Shown here: positions 1 to 13,460 of the stretch, piece by piece | Layout: each line of letters opens with the position of its first letter | Position numbering within the stretch: position 1 is the stretch's first letter | Source: Paramarasmius palmivorus | Taxonomy: Eukaryota > Basidiomycota > Agaricomycetes > Agaricales > Marasmiaceae | DNA length: 64,000 bases | NCBI GenBank assembly: GCA_037176845.1 | Contig: JAYKXP010000134.1 | Location: forward strand, 60,304-124,303 | Direction of reading: 5' to 3' | Notes under the pieces: generated by a model | The model's input: only the letters and a program-made list of their open reading frames with translations | What the model was told of the DNA's origin: nothing | The model's database searches: none | Program-made: the position numbers and the translations under genes

Positions 1-2584
1 GAACACTTTTCCGGGGTAGAGACATGGCTAGTAATATGGTGCGTCCTCTTCTTTCCTCTTCTACTCCCGACACTAAGCTGTCAACAGAATCGCCCAGATC
101 CGCAGCAGAAAGACACTAGGCATCCATACAACCAACAATTTTATCAATGATCGTAGATTTCGGATAGTTTCTTCCTCGTCTCCGTTGGTCGGTGAGCCTT
201 GATGTTGCTGTAAATTTTTACCTGTCACTCATCCCTAGCACAGGTTTCGTTGTTTCCCCGGTACTACCTAGCCCGAGATGTCACCCCGGAAAGTGTCAAT
301 CTACGTCTGATGGCATTGGTTGAGGTTACATATCAGGCGTCGTCCATTCGTACGCTCGTTCCATCCAACCCAGAAGAGCTTTGATCAGCAGGGTTTTCAT
401 ACAACGCCCATTCATCCATTAAATTCGACGCATACTATGGACCACGAATCTAGAACGCGTATAACCCAGAGCTATCGTTGAGAACGATGCAAGGGGCTTG
501 CAATTGGACTTCGGATCTTGAAACATTCTGTGCGTCTTTTACTCTCCTCAACTATGCTTTTCTGACATCGTTCACGGCAGGATCCGTCCACCTTGCGTTA
601 TACACACGACGACTATCGATTCACAAGGCAAGAATATCAGGTATGCCTCATCCTTTTCTCGAAGGAACGTTTAACTGAAAGGGTTATTACTAGGTGCTGC
701 TCTGAGGTGACTGTCATCGCTGGGTCAGACGAAGGGGAACAGTATTCGAAGGTGGAGAATACCTTAATGCTGTCGTTCAACATGCGACTCGGATGATGGG
801 CGCACTGTAAAAGCTTTGAGGGGCTTCATTTTGGCCTTGTACACCCGGGTATCGACTAACATATAAAGCCAGAGAATCCCGTTGTGGTGCACGTCGTGAG
901 CATGTTGAGCCGAACAAGGCTAGCGTGTCACGTCGCGGCTCTCTACTCTCCTCCGCGACCATCGGTCCTTCGAGGAACCATCTCGTAGCACAGATATCCG
1001 TAGGTGCGTGATTTCTATGGCATGCTAGCTGTTCACTAAGACCATTGTTTTTATTGCCCCAGGCGCCTCCTCCGCAATAGAAAATACTCAATAAATCTGC
1101 ATCTCCGACATTGGCTTTGACAGGCTCAAGTCCCCTATAGAGACACGCTCGCAACTTCCGTGACATCTACAACTCGTATACCGTGCTCGCTACTCCCGTA
1201 TAGCGTTGTCAAAGCCTAAGGCCTCAAGTCTTTAAGCATGCTTTCGAATCTGTCGTCATTCTCGTGTTCTATCCGTTCCTTCCCTGCTCTGGGTTCAAGA
1301 TCGCTCTCAACGTCCAGAGAAGGCCGGTTTGACGGTATTGAGGGATTCAGGATTGGAAAGATGGGTAGGCAGCCGGGTCTTGGAGTTGGCGATAACACGA
1401 TTGGTTGGGAGATGTGTTGGCCGAGGAAGCTACACCCTCAAACATCCATAACCTCTCTTCTTCCTTACCCACTTTCTCCGTCTACCATACACCAAGGCTC
1501 ATGCCCTCATCTGGATTCATCAGCGAACGGGTACTTCTACGTGTCATCCACACGTTGTCCACACGATTGACTCGTCGATGAAGAGATTCTGGAATATTGA
1601 ATGTCGAAATACGCGTAAAACTAAACCATTTCTCCCCGGCTATCTCATCTCTGATATCGTTCATCTCAGACTCTCATAGACGTCGGTGGTTGATTTTCTC
1701 AGAAGCTGACTTGTTACCTCGTTCTTTGGGCCTTCAAGTATCATGAGCCGGGATAAGGCAACATCTCGAGGATACTGGTATGTGTCGACGTCTTGTTCTC
1801 TCTGCTCTCGTCGATTTCTAATACCTTCTGCGTTCCTTTTCAGGCTTTTCACCACACTCGCATTGAAGTAAAACTCAGCAGTGTACAGAACTCTCGATGG
1901 TTCTGCATACTCGCGCGTCGTCTCGACTCCTTGGTGTTGGATTTCTGGATGTTTCCGACTCGCCAGCTGGAGTGTCTGCGAGTGGTTTCTAGCTATTTCT
2001 TTTGACTCAGATATTATTCAGCATTTATTAAGCATTTTACTAAGTAGATACAGTAGAACATTCTAGATACAAAGTTGTAGATATAAAAACCAGAAAATAT
2101 AGTGGCGAGGGGCATGCGTTTGCGAGGCAAAAGCCCCAAGCCTTGATCAACCGCAAACTCTATTTTTACGCTCCCAAAGTACACTTACCACGTACTTCTC
2201 ACGCGCACCCTAAAAATCCAACACTTGGTATTTCTGGTGACCTCGGATGCGAACTCGGAGGAAACAGATATTTTTTTGTCGGGAAGGTAACGATTGAAAA
2301 GGAAGACGGTGTATCGTCGAGAGCATGGACTTCTCGAGTACTTCCTGAGAACGCAGACTCGATAATAGGGCGGCTGAAGGGGTGGAAGTTTGATGCAGCC
2401 TTCAGAGCAGCGGCCATCTCATTGTGGATTTTTACTTTTCACCTTGTTGTATTGTTTACACCTCTGGTACCTTCGTGTAGCTTAGATTGAATACAAAAGG
2501 CTATATTGCTATTTCTATGCGTGAAGAGGCGAAAGAATGGTCGTGCGCGTTGTCGAGCTGGGCGTGCTCAACGCGGCTCACTTT
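1..2584. other. Gene-free stretch, unidentified DNA
   Basis: No open frame here has coding character, splice structure or a recognisable domain. The first 35 bases resemble positions 24391-24425 (both start GAACAC and contain GGGTAGAGA and GGCTAGTA). At 24.4 kb that segment is followed almost at once by the repeat A sequence that begins here at about 2585. So the 2.5 kb in between is either an insertion in this copy of repeat A or was lost from the other copy. I could not find terminal repeats marking it as an element. Confidence 0.4.
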
Positions 2585-4070
2585 TCACCACCACCATGAT
2601 GTTTCTTCAAGGACGCTTCGACACCGTTCTCCATCCTCTTAAGATCTCGTAGTGCTTCCCTGTTTCCTGATTATCGAATGTCCGTCGGGCAGTGGGTTGT
2701 GGAAACAAATGAAATGGAAAAGGTGCGTTGTAACCATTTCCTCGTTCCGGCGAATCTTATACCTCTTTCTCTACAGTTTTTCATCCATAAACCGACCAGC
2801 CAGCACAAGTTCCAAACGAAATTTATTACCTAGCACGACACCCCTCACTATCAAAGATGCACAGGTGGAAGACAGCCTCCAAGCACCGTCCTATCGTGCT
2901 ACCCCATACCGACACCCGCCCTACTACACCCTCTCGATTACACCTCCCTCCATACCTTCGTCCTCGACGCGACTCCTCAAACCCTTCACTTACCTCACCA
3001 AGCCACTCAAACCGTATTCACTGCGACAAACGGTCACGCTTGCGCTCTCGAACGAGTCTTGTCCGGCTCTACTCCCGTACGCTACGCCCACTCCTGGAAA
3101 TGAAGGGTTTTCACCCTTTGTATGGACCATGAGGAGATTCCCCGAGAAAGGAACATCGTCGGGGGTCAGAGCATGTACGGAAAGGCTGGGGAGAGGACGC
3201 AGCAAGGAAAGTCCGGGCATCCTCGTTCCCTGGTCGTTTTACGCGTCATTCACACTCAGAGAAACCATAGCATTGGAGACGTCAATTTCAGAGTATATGT
3301 ATAGGATAAGAAGGCAGTAAAGGGCGGGGTGTATATGATTTTAAACGAATGGTAAGTGCATATTCTCCAGGTCAAAGGAAGGTCGTTCACATAACAAATT
3401 AGGATCAGGCGTCGTTTCGTTGAATACGACTACGACGATAGGACTTGGAAGGAGCGAAGGTGGTGGAAAGGAGTGGTATCTGGGGTGGGGCAGGGGATAT
3501 AGCAGGGACACAGGCATGCGCAGACGCGTCTCGTTCATTTTTTCAACGCCGATTCAAACAAGTTCCTTGGTTTCCACTACTTCGATCCATCATCACAACC
3601 TCGCAGAGCTAGGGTATTCTCTGCATACCTGCCTTCCGCGATACTAGGACCGCGGTGGTTCTATGAGCCTGCGCTACCTCCTCTTCGAAGTCTGGCAACC
3701 TGTACACGCTTGGCACTCAACCTCGCTTCGTGGCGTATACAGCCAATTGCGCTCAACACCAAATCACCTGAAATCAAGGCATGGTCAACGTTAGGCAGTC
3801 AACATCCTTCGATGCTTGATAGCTACACGGGAGAAGGACTAGTCAGGGCTGCAGGGCGTGTTTGGCAAAAAAGAAAAGAATATGTAGCCACCTACCCATG
3901 GCCAGAGCCGAACACGTCTCCAAAGCTTGCCTTGCGTGTCTTCGGGAAGGAGTAGACATCGGGCAGACATGTATCCAAGAGATGAGAGGAGGGCGGCGGA
4001 TATCAGCCAACGCCTGTGACTTGACCGAGACGTTCTATGGGATAGACGGTGCTTAGGCTGGCGTAGAGAA
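2585..4070 (+). repeat. Dispersed repeat A, copy 1 (longest)
   Basis: This segment aligns by eye with two other places. Positions 2585-3110 match about 24430-24905; shared landmarks include CACCATGATGTTTCTTCA and CAAGCACCGTCCTATC. Positions about 2880-3800 match about 20870-21800, for example a GTCAAAG..TTCAC..GGAT..CAGG block at 3370/21350 and GGATGGGGCAGG-like text. The copies differ at many positions, so they are old. Open frames in it are not conserved between copies. It may be a decayed transposon or a decayed gene family; its identity is unknown. Confidence 0.6.
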
Positions 4071-4264
4071 CGGTATTGAGGACGGGATGGGTGTTGTACG
4101 CTGGTGTCTTCGTCTATCGTCGGAGTTTTTGCTACAGATGGATGTGATTGCTGTTGGCGTCTAGAATATTTTTGTTTTCTACGCGTATATTCCAGTTCCT
4201 AGACTTTGACTGCCGCAGACTACCGAGCAAATAAAAGAGATCTCTATTTTATTGGCGGAGGAAA

Positions 4265-5260
4265 GAGTGTAACTGAAGACAGCCAAATGAGAAGTGCAAA
4301 GAGACGCGACGCGGCTATCGCTCTTTGCCTTCTTCCACATCGTTCATACCACGACTCGGGCTATACAACATGATAGGTACGTAGCTGTCTATTCATGTTG
4401 GATATCTACTGTAGCTGAAAACACTCTTTTCTCCAGCTTCATAGTCCAAACGTACACAAACGCTAACCAGGAACATGGACAAGCGCCATTCTCAAAGGCA
4501 AACCAGTAACTCAAAGCCTTCCTTCATGTCCCTACCTTTGACTTTCCAACGCTACGATTCGTCGACATGGATACCTTCTCAAGATCTCAAGCTCTGGCCT
4601 ATAATATTCGTCGATTCCTCTGCCTTCCACACTCGCGTTCAACCATTCTGCATCCCCGACTCGACCATTCCTATCCATTCCCCGTGCTCAACTACCACAA
4701 TATCCACCGTATCCCGTACGCTTAGAACCCTAGCGCCATCATCCCCATCGAATAACGCTATTCTACCTGCAAACTTCAAGGTCAAGCACACATTCCAGCA
4801 TCCTTTCCGCAGGCTATATCAACGCTCGCAATCGCATCCCCTTGGAGCCAAACCCAGAACTTGAACCCTGCATTCCTTGCTCCAAGCTCAAAGCCGGTAT
4901 TACAAAGGATGCATCTGGTGGTTCCGAGAGGCAGGAGGAGAGGAGACAAAGCGAACGCTGCGCAAGCAGCGGGATACATCGTTTCCAGGACCTGTGAGGG
5001 ATTGGTTTTGTTGGCTGGGTTCTCAGGTTGGCACGACTAGGTGTTCTGGAATCGGAAAAGAGTATACGAAGCCCGTCATATACCGATTATCAACCTACGG
5101 CTCTGAACATCGTTCTTCGCATCATTTCACCTTGCCCTTCTACTTTGCCCCCATTCTCTCTCCGGATCGACGTGTTCATCGCCCCGTATATGGCAGATAA
5201 AGACACCCAAGCACACTCGAATGCGCCGGCTATACATATCCCGAATACTTAGGTTTCAGT
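4265..5260 (+). repeat. Dispersed repeat B, copy 1
   Basis: It is clearly homologous to 6165-7180. Both start AACTGAAGACAGCCAA or GACTGAAGACAGCCAA, share CAACATGATAGGTACGT and ACAAGC(G)CCATTCTCAAAG, and keep similar length and order. An intron-like GTACGT..CAG sits at the same place in both. Short frames in the two copies are related (residues SQ.QT.NSKPS..SLP) but are broken differently, so this looks like a tandem pair of dead gene or transposon copies. The product is unknown. Confidence 0.6.
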
Positions 5261-5579
5261 TGCCCAGTATCGCGAGCGGCGACTACGGCTGATGCTTACC
5301 TCGGTATCCCTGTCGTTTGTTCATGCCAGCTCTACAAGGCAAAGGCCGAAGTCAGAGAGAGTAAACTACCTCTGCGCATTCTCTTGCACGGCTAGAGGTA
5401 CGTGAGCTACGTTTATACCGTTGTATCGAGTACTTACGGTACATAGTTCTTAGATCTAAGCCTCGACGGCTAGGCCCGTAGACTCACAAGTGCATTCGAG
5501 GCAGTAGACACTGCGTAAAATGGTCCTAGTGGGCTCATGGTACATCTTTTCTATCTAGCTCGAGATACCCTTGCATATC
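5261..5579. other. Intergenic, nothing recognised
   Basis: Short frames only, with no repeat detected by eye. It ends at the direct repeat ATATC that flanks the solo LTR. Confidence 0.4.
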
Positions 5580-5990
5580 TGTTAGAATTATTTATCCTTT
5601 TATGGTTTCATTTGATGATCTTTACTTTACATCGTTCATCTCTGATATTCGTATTCGCTCATCATTGTTCTATACACTGACCGCACGGTTCCATGCTTCT
5701 TGCTGTTACTCCATTGCCTCGGTGTGGCATCTTCATTAGTACATATTCGTATTATGCTGTTGAACATTGGACTATATAAACTGTACATATCTACTGCTGA
5801 ATATCATCGTCTCTTGCTATTGTCTTGCACCAGTACTGCTAAACCCAGTCCCAAGGCTCTTCACAAGTCTTTCAATCACCAATCGCTGTCCTTAGACCTT
5901 GCTGATTCGCTTAGGCGTTGATCACGGTCCGCTTGATTTGGCATCAAGTGTTAGGCGCTTCACCACTCGCTTAGATTATTGCTGCTAACA
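5580..5990. mobile_element. Solo LTR, copia-like, 411 bp, TSD ATATC
   Basis: The segment begins TGTTAG and ends CTAACA, the classic TG..CA inverted ends of an LTR. It is flanked by a perfect 5-bp duplication, ATATC at 5575-5579 and 5991-5995. A second copy of the same 411-bp length lies at 14931-15341 with a different 5-bp duplication. No internal coding region is attached, so both are solo LTRs left by LTR-LTR recombination. A TATATAAACTG motif near 5771 may be the promoter. TGTT..AACA ends suggest a Ty1/copia family, but no coding part is present to prove it. Confidence 0.93.
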
Positions 5991-5995
5991 ATATC

Positions 5996-6164
5996 TGCAT
6001 GTACAGTCCAACACGACCATGGCTCGGTATGGCAGCACGCTCGTTACTCGCGAAGACCGACTGTGTTGTCCAATCGGCATCAATCGTTCTGGTAGGTCGC
6101 ACTCTACGTTCTTCCTGTGTACTAGGTGCTCACTCAATTCCTAGGTTGTTTACCAAGGTCAATG
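5996..6164. repeat. Short repeat shared with 7590-7740
   Basis: Positions about 6050-6165 resemble 7590-7740: GACCGACTGTGTTGTC / GACCGACTATGCTGTC, GTTCTGGTAGGTC, and CCAAGGTCAATGC / TCAAGGTCAACGC. Together with repeat B this suggests decayed duplicates of one larger unit, of which this is the 5' part. Confidence 0.45.
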
Positions 6165-7180
6165 CAGCAGTGTGACTGAAGACAGCCAACTGAGAGGTGT
6201 AAAGGGACGCGACGCAGCTATGTATCGCTCTTTGCTCTCTTCCACATCCATCCATCATACCACGATTCGGGCTCTTCAACATGATAGGTACGTGGACATC
6301 TACTCACTCTAGCCATTTACCACAGCTAAGAGTAACTTTCGTCTTCCAGCTTCCTAGTCCAACGGTACAAGAACACCATCACGGATGCAGGAACAAGGAC
6401 AAGCCCCATTCTCAAAGTCAAACCAACAACTCAAAGCCTTCCGTCGTGTCCCTACCTTCGACTCCCCGGCGCCATGGCTCGTCGACATACACATGTACAC
6501 CTTTTCAGGTCTGAGCTATCGGACTTGATAGTTCCTCTATTTTCCGCACCGTGTTCAACCGCTCCGCATCATGGTCCCCAACTCGACTATTCCTAACCGA
6601 TCCTCTGCTTCAATCCCAGCCTATCCACCCTATCTCATACGCTTACACCATCAGCGTCATCATTTCCCATTACATTGCCTGGCTCAAGCAACACCTCAGC
6701 CGTTTTTCCGCAGCCTCTGACGATCAGCTCCCAGGCTCGCAATCAAGTTGGAGCTCAACTGTTCTGAGCTCGAGGACGGTATTATGGTGGATTCGTGCGA
6801 TGGCTCCGAGAGGCAGGAGGATAGGAACTCGAAGAGAAAAACGCGCAGGTAGCGAAATGCGTAGTTTTTGGGCCTGGTGTCGTGGTATATTAATCGGTAG
6901 CGGGTTTTCACCTGGAGAGGATGCATTGGTGTGGTTGGGTGTCTTCAGCTCGCATCTCGGTCAAGGTAAAGAGCATGCGAACCCCGCCGTGTACGGATTT
7001 TCAACCTTCAACGCGATCCTCTATATTACGCTCGTCCGTTTTCCTCGCATTCTTCCACCTTGCTTCCCTGTCCTATCCTTCTCAACCCAACACGTACACT
7101 CATCTGTGTATGGCGGAAGAAGACACTAGGGCAGACAAGAATAGCTTGAGAGGCTAATGCATGGCGCAGCTCCCCAGCAT
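6165..7180 (+). repeat. Dispersed repeat B, copy 2
   Basis: Second copy of the unit at 4265-5260 (see that entry). The two are about 1.9 kb apart in the same orientation, with the solo LTR between them. The open frames are interrupted by different stops in the two copies, so neither is a credible gene. Confidence 0.6.
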
Positions 7181-10100
7181 TCTCCTGAATACTCAACTAC
7201 CTGGCATCGCAGGCAATGAAAACGACACTCGACCATGTCTCCGCGACATCCTCGAACTTTCCTTGATACCCTGGATCCCGCTCGTGTAGAGTAGTCTTCT
7301 CAAGTATCAGGATCAGGAGTTCTATACGCTCGGGTACGTAGGTTGCCTTTTTCTCGTTCTATTGACTACTAACGCAACTCTCAGATCTTTTACAGGTGCA
7401 AATGACTCAGAACCTCCATAGTCCAACGCGTAGACTCAACGAGATGACCGAAGTGGTAGAGAACATACAAGGTGGTCTAGCTCATGGGTAGAGCGTCTCC
7501 ATGGCCATCGAACTTGGTATTCTCTTGATACCTACATCCCAATGTTGTCATGGGCAATTTGACACAGCACGATCTTTCGCAAAAACCGACTATGCTGTCA
7601 AAGCGAGGAGTCCCCATCAAGAACTTTGATCGTCTGAACGCTCGTTCTGGTAGGTCTCGCTCTTTATTCTTCTCGTGTATTTGTTTACCCATGCCATTCC
7701 TAGATCGTTTATCAAGGTCAACGCTGCGCTCGGGAGAGGTGATCGAGATAGCGGACAATCATCTCTTGCTTATCAGTCTTGGGGAATCGCGATATGTCTG
7801 TTTCACCAATCCGACAAGAGAATGTTGGCTAACGAAGTTTATAGACAGCGCCGATGCATTGACCTTAACGCCAATTTTCAACGATTGGCAGGCGAAGATT
7901 CTCATCATCATTCTACGGAGCCCAAAGAGAATGCAGAGTCTACTTTCGTATTCGATCTCAGGTTCTCCCAATTGCTTGTGTGTCCGGTATCAATATATTA
8001 TGGGGTGACGCCTGGGAATTGCGCTTGGCTCGCTTTCTTCGGCTGTCACCGAGGTTGTTGTCTACGCGAAAAATATCTAATCGAAAATTACTAAGCGAAA
8101 ATTTGATGCTCCTCACGGGTGCCCCGGAGGGGCCTTGCGCCGAAGGCGCGCAAGCGAAGCTTGTTGTATACTATGGACATTGACCAAAATAGAACCTTTG
8201 GGTGTTGTCGTTACCAAACTGCTTCAATAATCCCGGGCTTTGCAGCTTCGTTCTTCGGCTCCCCTGGAGCTAGGATGAGCGATGGAGCCGAGCAAGGATT
8301 TCATTAGTACATACGTACGTACCAGTGCCTTGTGCTTCTTTTTTCGACTTCTGACTCTTTTCCGCGTTCTCTTTAGAATTGTTGTCATGTCCACGTTGAA
8401 GGAAATGATGATGACAGTCTGGATTCCGACCTTGCGACTATCTACCTAAGCCACAGTTCGTCCTCGAGCGTACATCCAGGCTAGTTGATGAGAAGACTAC
8501 AAAGGATGTGTATCTGGGTGTAGGAAGGAATGTCCAATGTGTCTAGAGATGCACAAGCGTAAACGTCAGTAAAAAGACAGAGGAGAGAACACACCAATAC
8601 CACTATCAGATGCAGCCCAAAAATGTCTTGGAATCGCCTACTCAAATCCAACTAGCCCAGGAATACGCTTCAAGTCTAGCCATGAGTCCATAGTGACCAT
8701 AGGATTCCAATCTGAAGACTAGACGCGTGAAATGAGATAGGTGTGACGGAAAGAGTCGCGTTTTCTCTCTTCGGACTCCCGGACCCATACTCTTGTCCAA
8801 CATCCACCACATTGCCAAAGGTCGTTCATCGTCAGTCATATCCCACTCATGCCATTTGGATACCCAAAAATCTCGCCCCGAAACCCTACAAACAACCGCA
8901 CCTCACCTCAAATCTTGGAGATCAAGTCGTCACTGGGCATTTCAAAAGTTATCCACATACAAATGACTTGCACATTTCCAGTACGTTGCTACCTTATACT
9001 CCTCTCCTTTGCTCTGACAAGTACTTTTCAACCAACACCCTTGAACTGACAGCGCTGGGAAAAGAATGAATTCCGTGGTGCGTGTTGGTGTTTTGTTCTT
9101 CATACCCTGACCGATCTCAGAACCTTTTCCGCGCTCTCTTTCTCACCCTAACAGATAGACAAGATTCAGCGCCTCATATCGACCTCCAAGTCGCCCCAGC
9201 TCAGAGATTCTGGACATTCCCTGTAGGCAATGGAATCTGTAGTCCTCGGAGCACGCGCGAAAGATGAGTTCAGACCTGAAGTCTGTCTGTTTGATAGGCC
9301 TGGCGCCATTTTTCTGTACAGGAAAGGATATGGCAGAAGCTCTGCATTTGCCTCCTTCAGGAGCCACCAGAAGGTATCCCCGTTGGTTCATCCCTTACTA
9401 CGTTGAGACTGGGTTTCGGTACGACGGTTATCGATTTGATATGGTGAGCTTTTTGACTCGAGATACTACGGCCATGTTAACGTATGACAGACAGTCATCA
9501 AGGCTTAGATTCAGAGAAACTTGGTTATTGTACAAAGAAGAGTGATATTTGATGAATGAAGGGGTAGAAGTGGGGTATCAGCTTTGATTTGGGGGTGGTA
9601 TCCGGGCCCGGATAGCTTCGCTTCATGCCTTGGTGTGTTCTATATATGCCGATGTTGACCTGGATGAATGTTAATGAAAGATATCGAGACATTCTGTGTT
9701 GAACATACCCATAAATTAAGGTGTCCGTGTTCGCCCCTAGATTTAGAGTGTCGATATTGCATGTCATATGATGCCGATGCTGGTCATCGAGCACCGAGGT
9801 CGTCAAGCGGTGGAGGATGTCGATATATTGCTGGTTCGAATGCGCTCGACGTATAGGAGGAATTATTTCGAGGCCAGATAACACTCGTCACATGTTATCT
9901 AGCGAAGAGTAATCGGTATCAGAGCCACGAAAAAAATGGATAACACGCACCATAGATGCATGCGGTTCAGAGAAAATGTCAGGTTCAGCGTGCCGACCTT
10001 CCTCAGCATCGATTTTTGAAGCTGAGGTACAATCTCAATTCCTTGTTAGGCCGAATACGTCTACAATAGATTTTGTAAGAGGTAACCTGTAGAACGATAG

Positions 10101-12963
10101 TCAGAAATACAAATGAGGGGTTTCACCGATATAGCCCAACATACCGAGGTAGTAGTATCGAAGACCTTCGTTGACCACGCACAAAAAATTTTACCGGTGG
10201 TGCTCATCGGGCATCAAACACGTTGAAAGTAAGATTACGTTGAGGATGGAGAGGTCGCTCCTTTGTATCAAGGTTCTAGTGAGTGTTTCTGCGGGAAAAA
10301 ACATCATGAATATAAGATGACGATGAATATATGACAATGACAACTCACAGAGAACCATTAGCCATCTCGCCACATCGCCTGTCTCAGGCATGGAGCTCCC
10401 AAACACTATATTGCCCTGCGTGTCCTTCGTGCAGTTTGTTTACAGCTGCACGTATTGAACAGGCAAACAGAAATGTTGCACAGTGCTTATCTCCGTCAAG
10501 ATTCGCTAGTATGCCTCGGTCCAAAAAGGTAGATGTCTTGGGCAGTAGGACCTGATTCACAGAAGAACGTTAGCAGGGGAAGGGTTATAGCAAATGAACC
10601 TTTCGCACCACAGTCCAGTTGTCTTGTTGAGGCTGTTGTTGTGTAAGACGACTAGTCATTGCATCGTGGAAGGGAAGATGTTACTTGCTATGCGAGGCTA
10701 GAAAGGAGTAGAGTGAGGACATGCAGACCATATACACTGAAGCAATTGAAGAGCATACCATGAGCGTCGATATAAACCAGTTCAATTACTTGCGGATAAC
10801 AAACGTTGAACGAAGAAGGATTAAAGTTTGAAGCTTGAACGTTCAGACCTAGACCTTCCAGCATGTCATCTCTGTCTCCTGCTGCTCCTGGAAGATTCCT
10901 TCATATGCTACGCGCAACCAAAACAACCACTTCCATCATTATCCTCAACCACCTATTTCAACCCAAACTGATAGCTCTCCGAATTTGTAGACGTTGGCAT
11001 TGACAAGGCGGGTAATGACATGTCCGCCGTCATCAGACTAAACGTGTCTCTCCAGGTCGGAGCCCGTTGCCAACAGTCCAACTCAAATGAGTATCATGAA
11101 GTCACGATAGATTGGGGAGAGTGACTGGTATAGGTGAAGGGGGTGGATGTTGCTTTTGTTCAAGAATATTAATGAGGAGAGCTGTCGTCTTATTCGAGGC
11201 GCTGATGAAGCTCAAGGGAGAGGCAGAATGGGTGCAGATAAGAGGAAAACGCCATAGGAGAAGGAGCGACTGGTTGTTATTGGCATGCTCAGGATTGACC
11301 ATGGCGGTGGAGGAATGACAGAGTAGGGATGGGGTCTAGCATCGTCGTCGACATTTTAAGGCATGGTTCCTTGTCATCATAGTATCCTCGTACTAGGTGT
11401 GCTCCGAGAAGGAGCTATAGTGAGAACGTCACCATGGGGAACTTCAGGCTGTGAATTGGGAATCAGGATTGGGCAAGGAGTTTAAAAAGAGATTGTATGT
11501 ATACACACTTAGGGCGCAATTCGGTCAACATCCAATGTCCAGGGCATCCAAAAAGTTGAGTCTGGACTGATAGCGGCTGGTTTTTGGTTACAGTCGATGT
11601 CGGAAGCTGTGAGAGACTGCAAGGGAGAGGAGAAATGAATGGATGAGATGGTGATAAGGGGAGGAAAACACTCATGATGGGAATGATTTCTTATCACTGG
11701 AATGGTTGTAATGTCATTCTATAATCCACAAGGTCGAAGATGGCGTGGAGGAGTAATCGAGTGCGAATGAGAGTATGGTGGAATGTTCATGTTGCTTTTA
11801 TCATTTGTGATGGCGGTGTATAGCTTGTCCTTTGATGTTGTATTCTTGTCCTTGGAGTGCCAGGAATGGTCCTCTTGAGTCATCATGAAAGCGTTGAAAA
11901 AGACGCGTTTGTTGTTCTCGGACTCCCGGACCGCACCGTAAACAACGCTGAACGCGACGGTCTTCTCATTGTCAACAACGATGACCACGATGTTGCCTAC
12001 CATCCCTTCACCTTTCTCAACCTCAAAACCTTGGTATACGATTGCCTGTTCAAGGAGATCGTCAGTCCTTGATCAACAGATTGAAAATGGTACGCAGTTT
12101 CTTTTTTCCAAGCTATCTGGTATAGCTTATACACCTTCATCCAAAAGCCCTTCATCCTGACCCAGAACAACCAGTAGTATTGCTACGCTCATCTCCCTCG
12201 ATACCTACATCCTCCAGTGAAGAAGCCCGTGGTCAACAACTGCCCCTGCACTCTTCCGCTTCACACTTCAGCGGTATCACTCCACCACTGCATTGCCCCT
12301 CTACTTTCAACTCCTACTTCAAACACCCATACACCCCAGCTTCACCAACAAAACCCCCAGGAGCTGGAGTCTCCCTCTCCATTCATGGACGTCGGATCCA
12401 CACTAGGACACTGGGTGAAACACGGAAAAAGGACGAGCGAGATAACACATGCTAAGATCGAAATGCCATACCTCTCGACGACCACCTAACCTTGCCTACT
12501 CTCTCCCGTTGTCCCCATTTTACGCGTCATCCGCCCCAAAACGACGTCAAATCGACGAAGAATTGGTACCAAAGACTCGGGGATAACAAAGCCGCCTCAG
12601 TGTACGAGGCGCACGCCAACCCGCGCTAGACAAATGACTTGCGACTGGCCAGGTATTTACACATCTTCATATCTCAAAGAAACAGTTTTTATTGACCTTG
12701 TTGAAGCCAGATACCCTTAACGTGGGCGACTGACATTGGGTATTAGGGTTGTAAAAAAGGCAGAAAGGATAAGGGCGGAGATGAATAGTACAGAGCAAGA
12801 CCTTGGGTACTGTCGTTGAACGTACCAAGGATGAATCCCTGTATTGGAGCTCCCGACAGCTTGTCTACGGTGCTTGCAAGGGAATGAACGCAATTTTTCC
12901 ATCTTGGATCCATATAACATGATCACTACCTATCGGTATGTACTTTCCAACAATTACATGCAC
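7181..12963. other. Long gene-free stretch with decayed sequence
   Basis: I see no gene I can support. Open frames (for example at 7550-8008 and 9525-9884) have no domain and no consistent splice structure. Positions 7590-7740 are a diverged copy of 6050-6165. A GC-rich hairpin (CTTGCGC..GGCGCGCAAG) lies at about 8132-8155. Positions about 8745-8790 and 11895-11935 share CGGACTCCCGGACC and nearby bases. The rest is unique to the eye. It is most simply read as old, decayed transposon or intergenic DNA. Confidence 0.4.
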
Positions 12964-13211
12964 CAGGATTATAATCCCTAGTAGATATATACTGTCATCC
13001 AGCCAGTACATATAATCCTAATCCAAGATTAACGCAGGTGCATTGCTGGATCGCCCCGTCTCACTGGTTTCTAATGATGTAATCCTAATCCCAAACAAAC
13101 TTAATCCTTGCGCGAATTGAGATGCGGGATCTCCTGCCCAGCACAACGATTAATCCTGGATCTCAGCCAAAACCTGATCCCCCCAATAATTACTGTAGCC
13201 TGACACTGAAC

Positions 13212-13460
13212 TAATCTAGGGATTGATCCTGGATTATAATCCAATTATGTATTAACATCCGGGTGCCTTGCAAAGACATAGTCGACTCGATAATCTAGGG
13301 ATTGATCCTGGATTATAATCTAATAATGTATTAACATCCAAGTGTCCTAATCGACTCGATAATCCAGGGATTAATCCTAGATTATAATCCAATAATGTAT
13401 TAACATCTGAGCACCCCATGAAAACATAATCGACTTGATAATCCAGGGATTAATCCACGA
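13212..13460. repeat. Tandem repeat of 69-79 bp inside the left inverted end
   Basis: Units start TAATC(T/C)AGGGATT at 13212, 13291, 13360 and 13439. Each continues GATCCTGGATTATAAT..TAATGTATTAACATC and ends near CGACT(C/T)GA. Spacing is 79, 69 and 79 bp. Such subterminal tandem units are common near DNA transposon ends, where transposase binds; that role is inferred. Confidence 0.8.

Noticed and set aside
9525..9884. 119-codon minus-strand frame as a gene
   Set aside because: No domain, no splice support and no similarity to neighbours.
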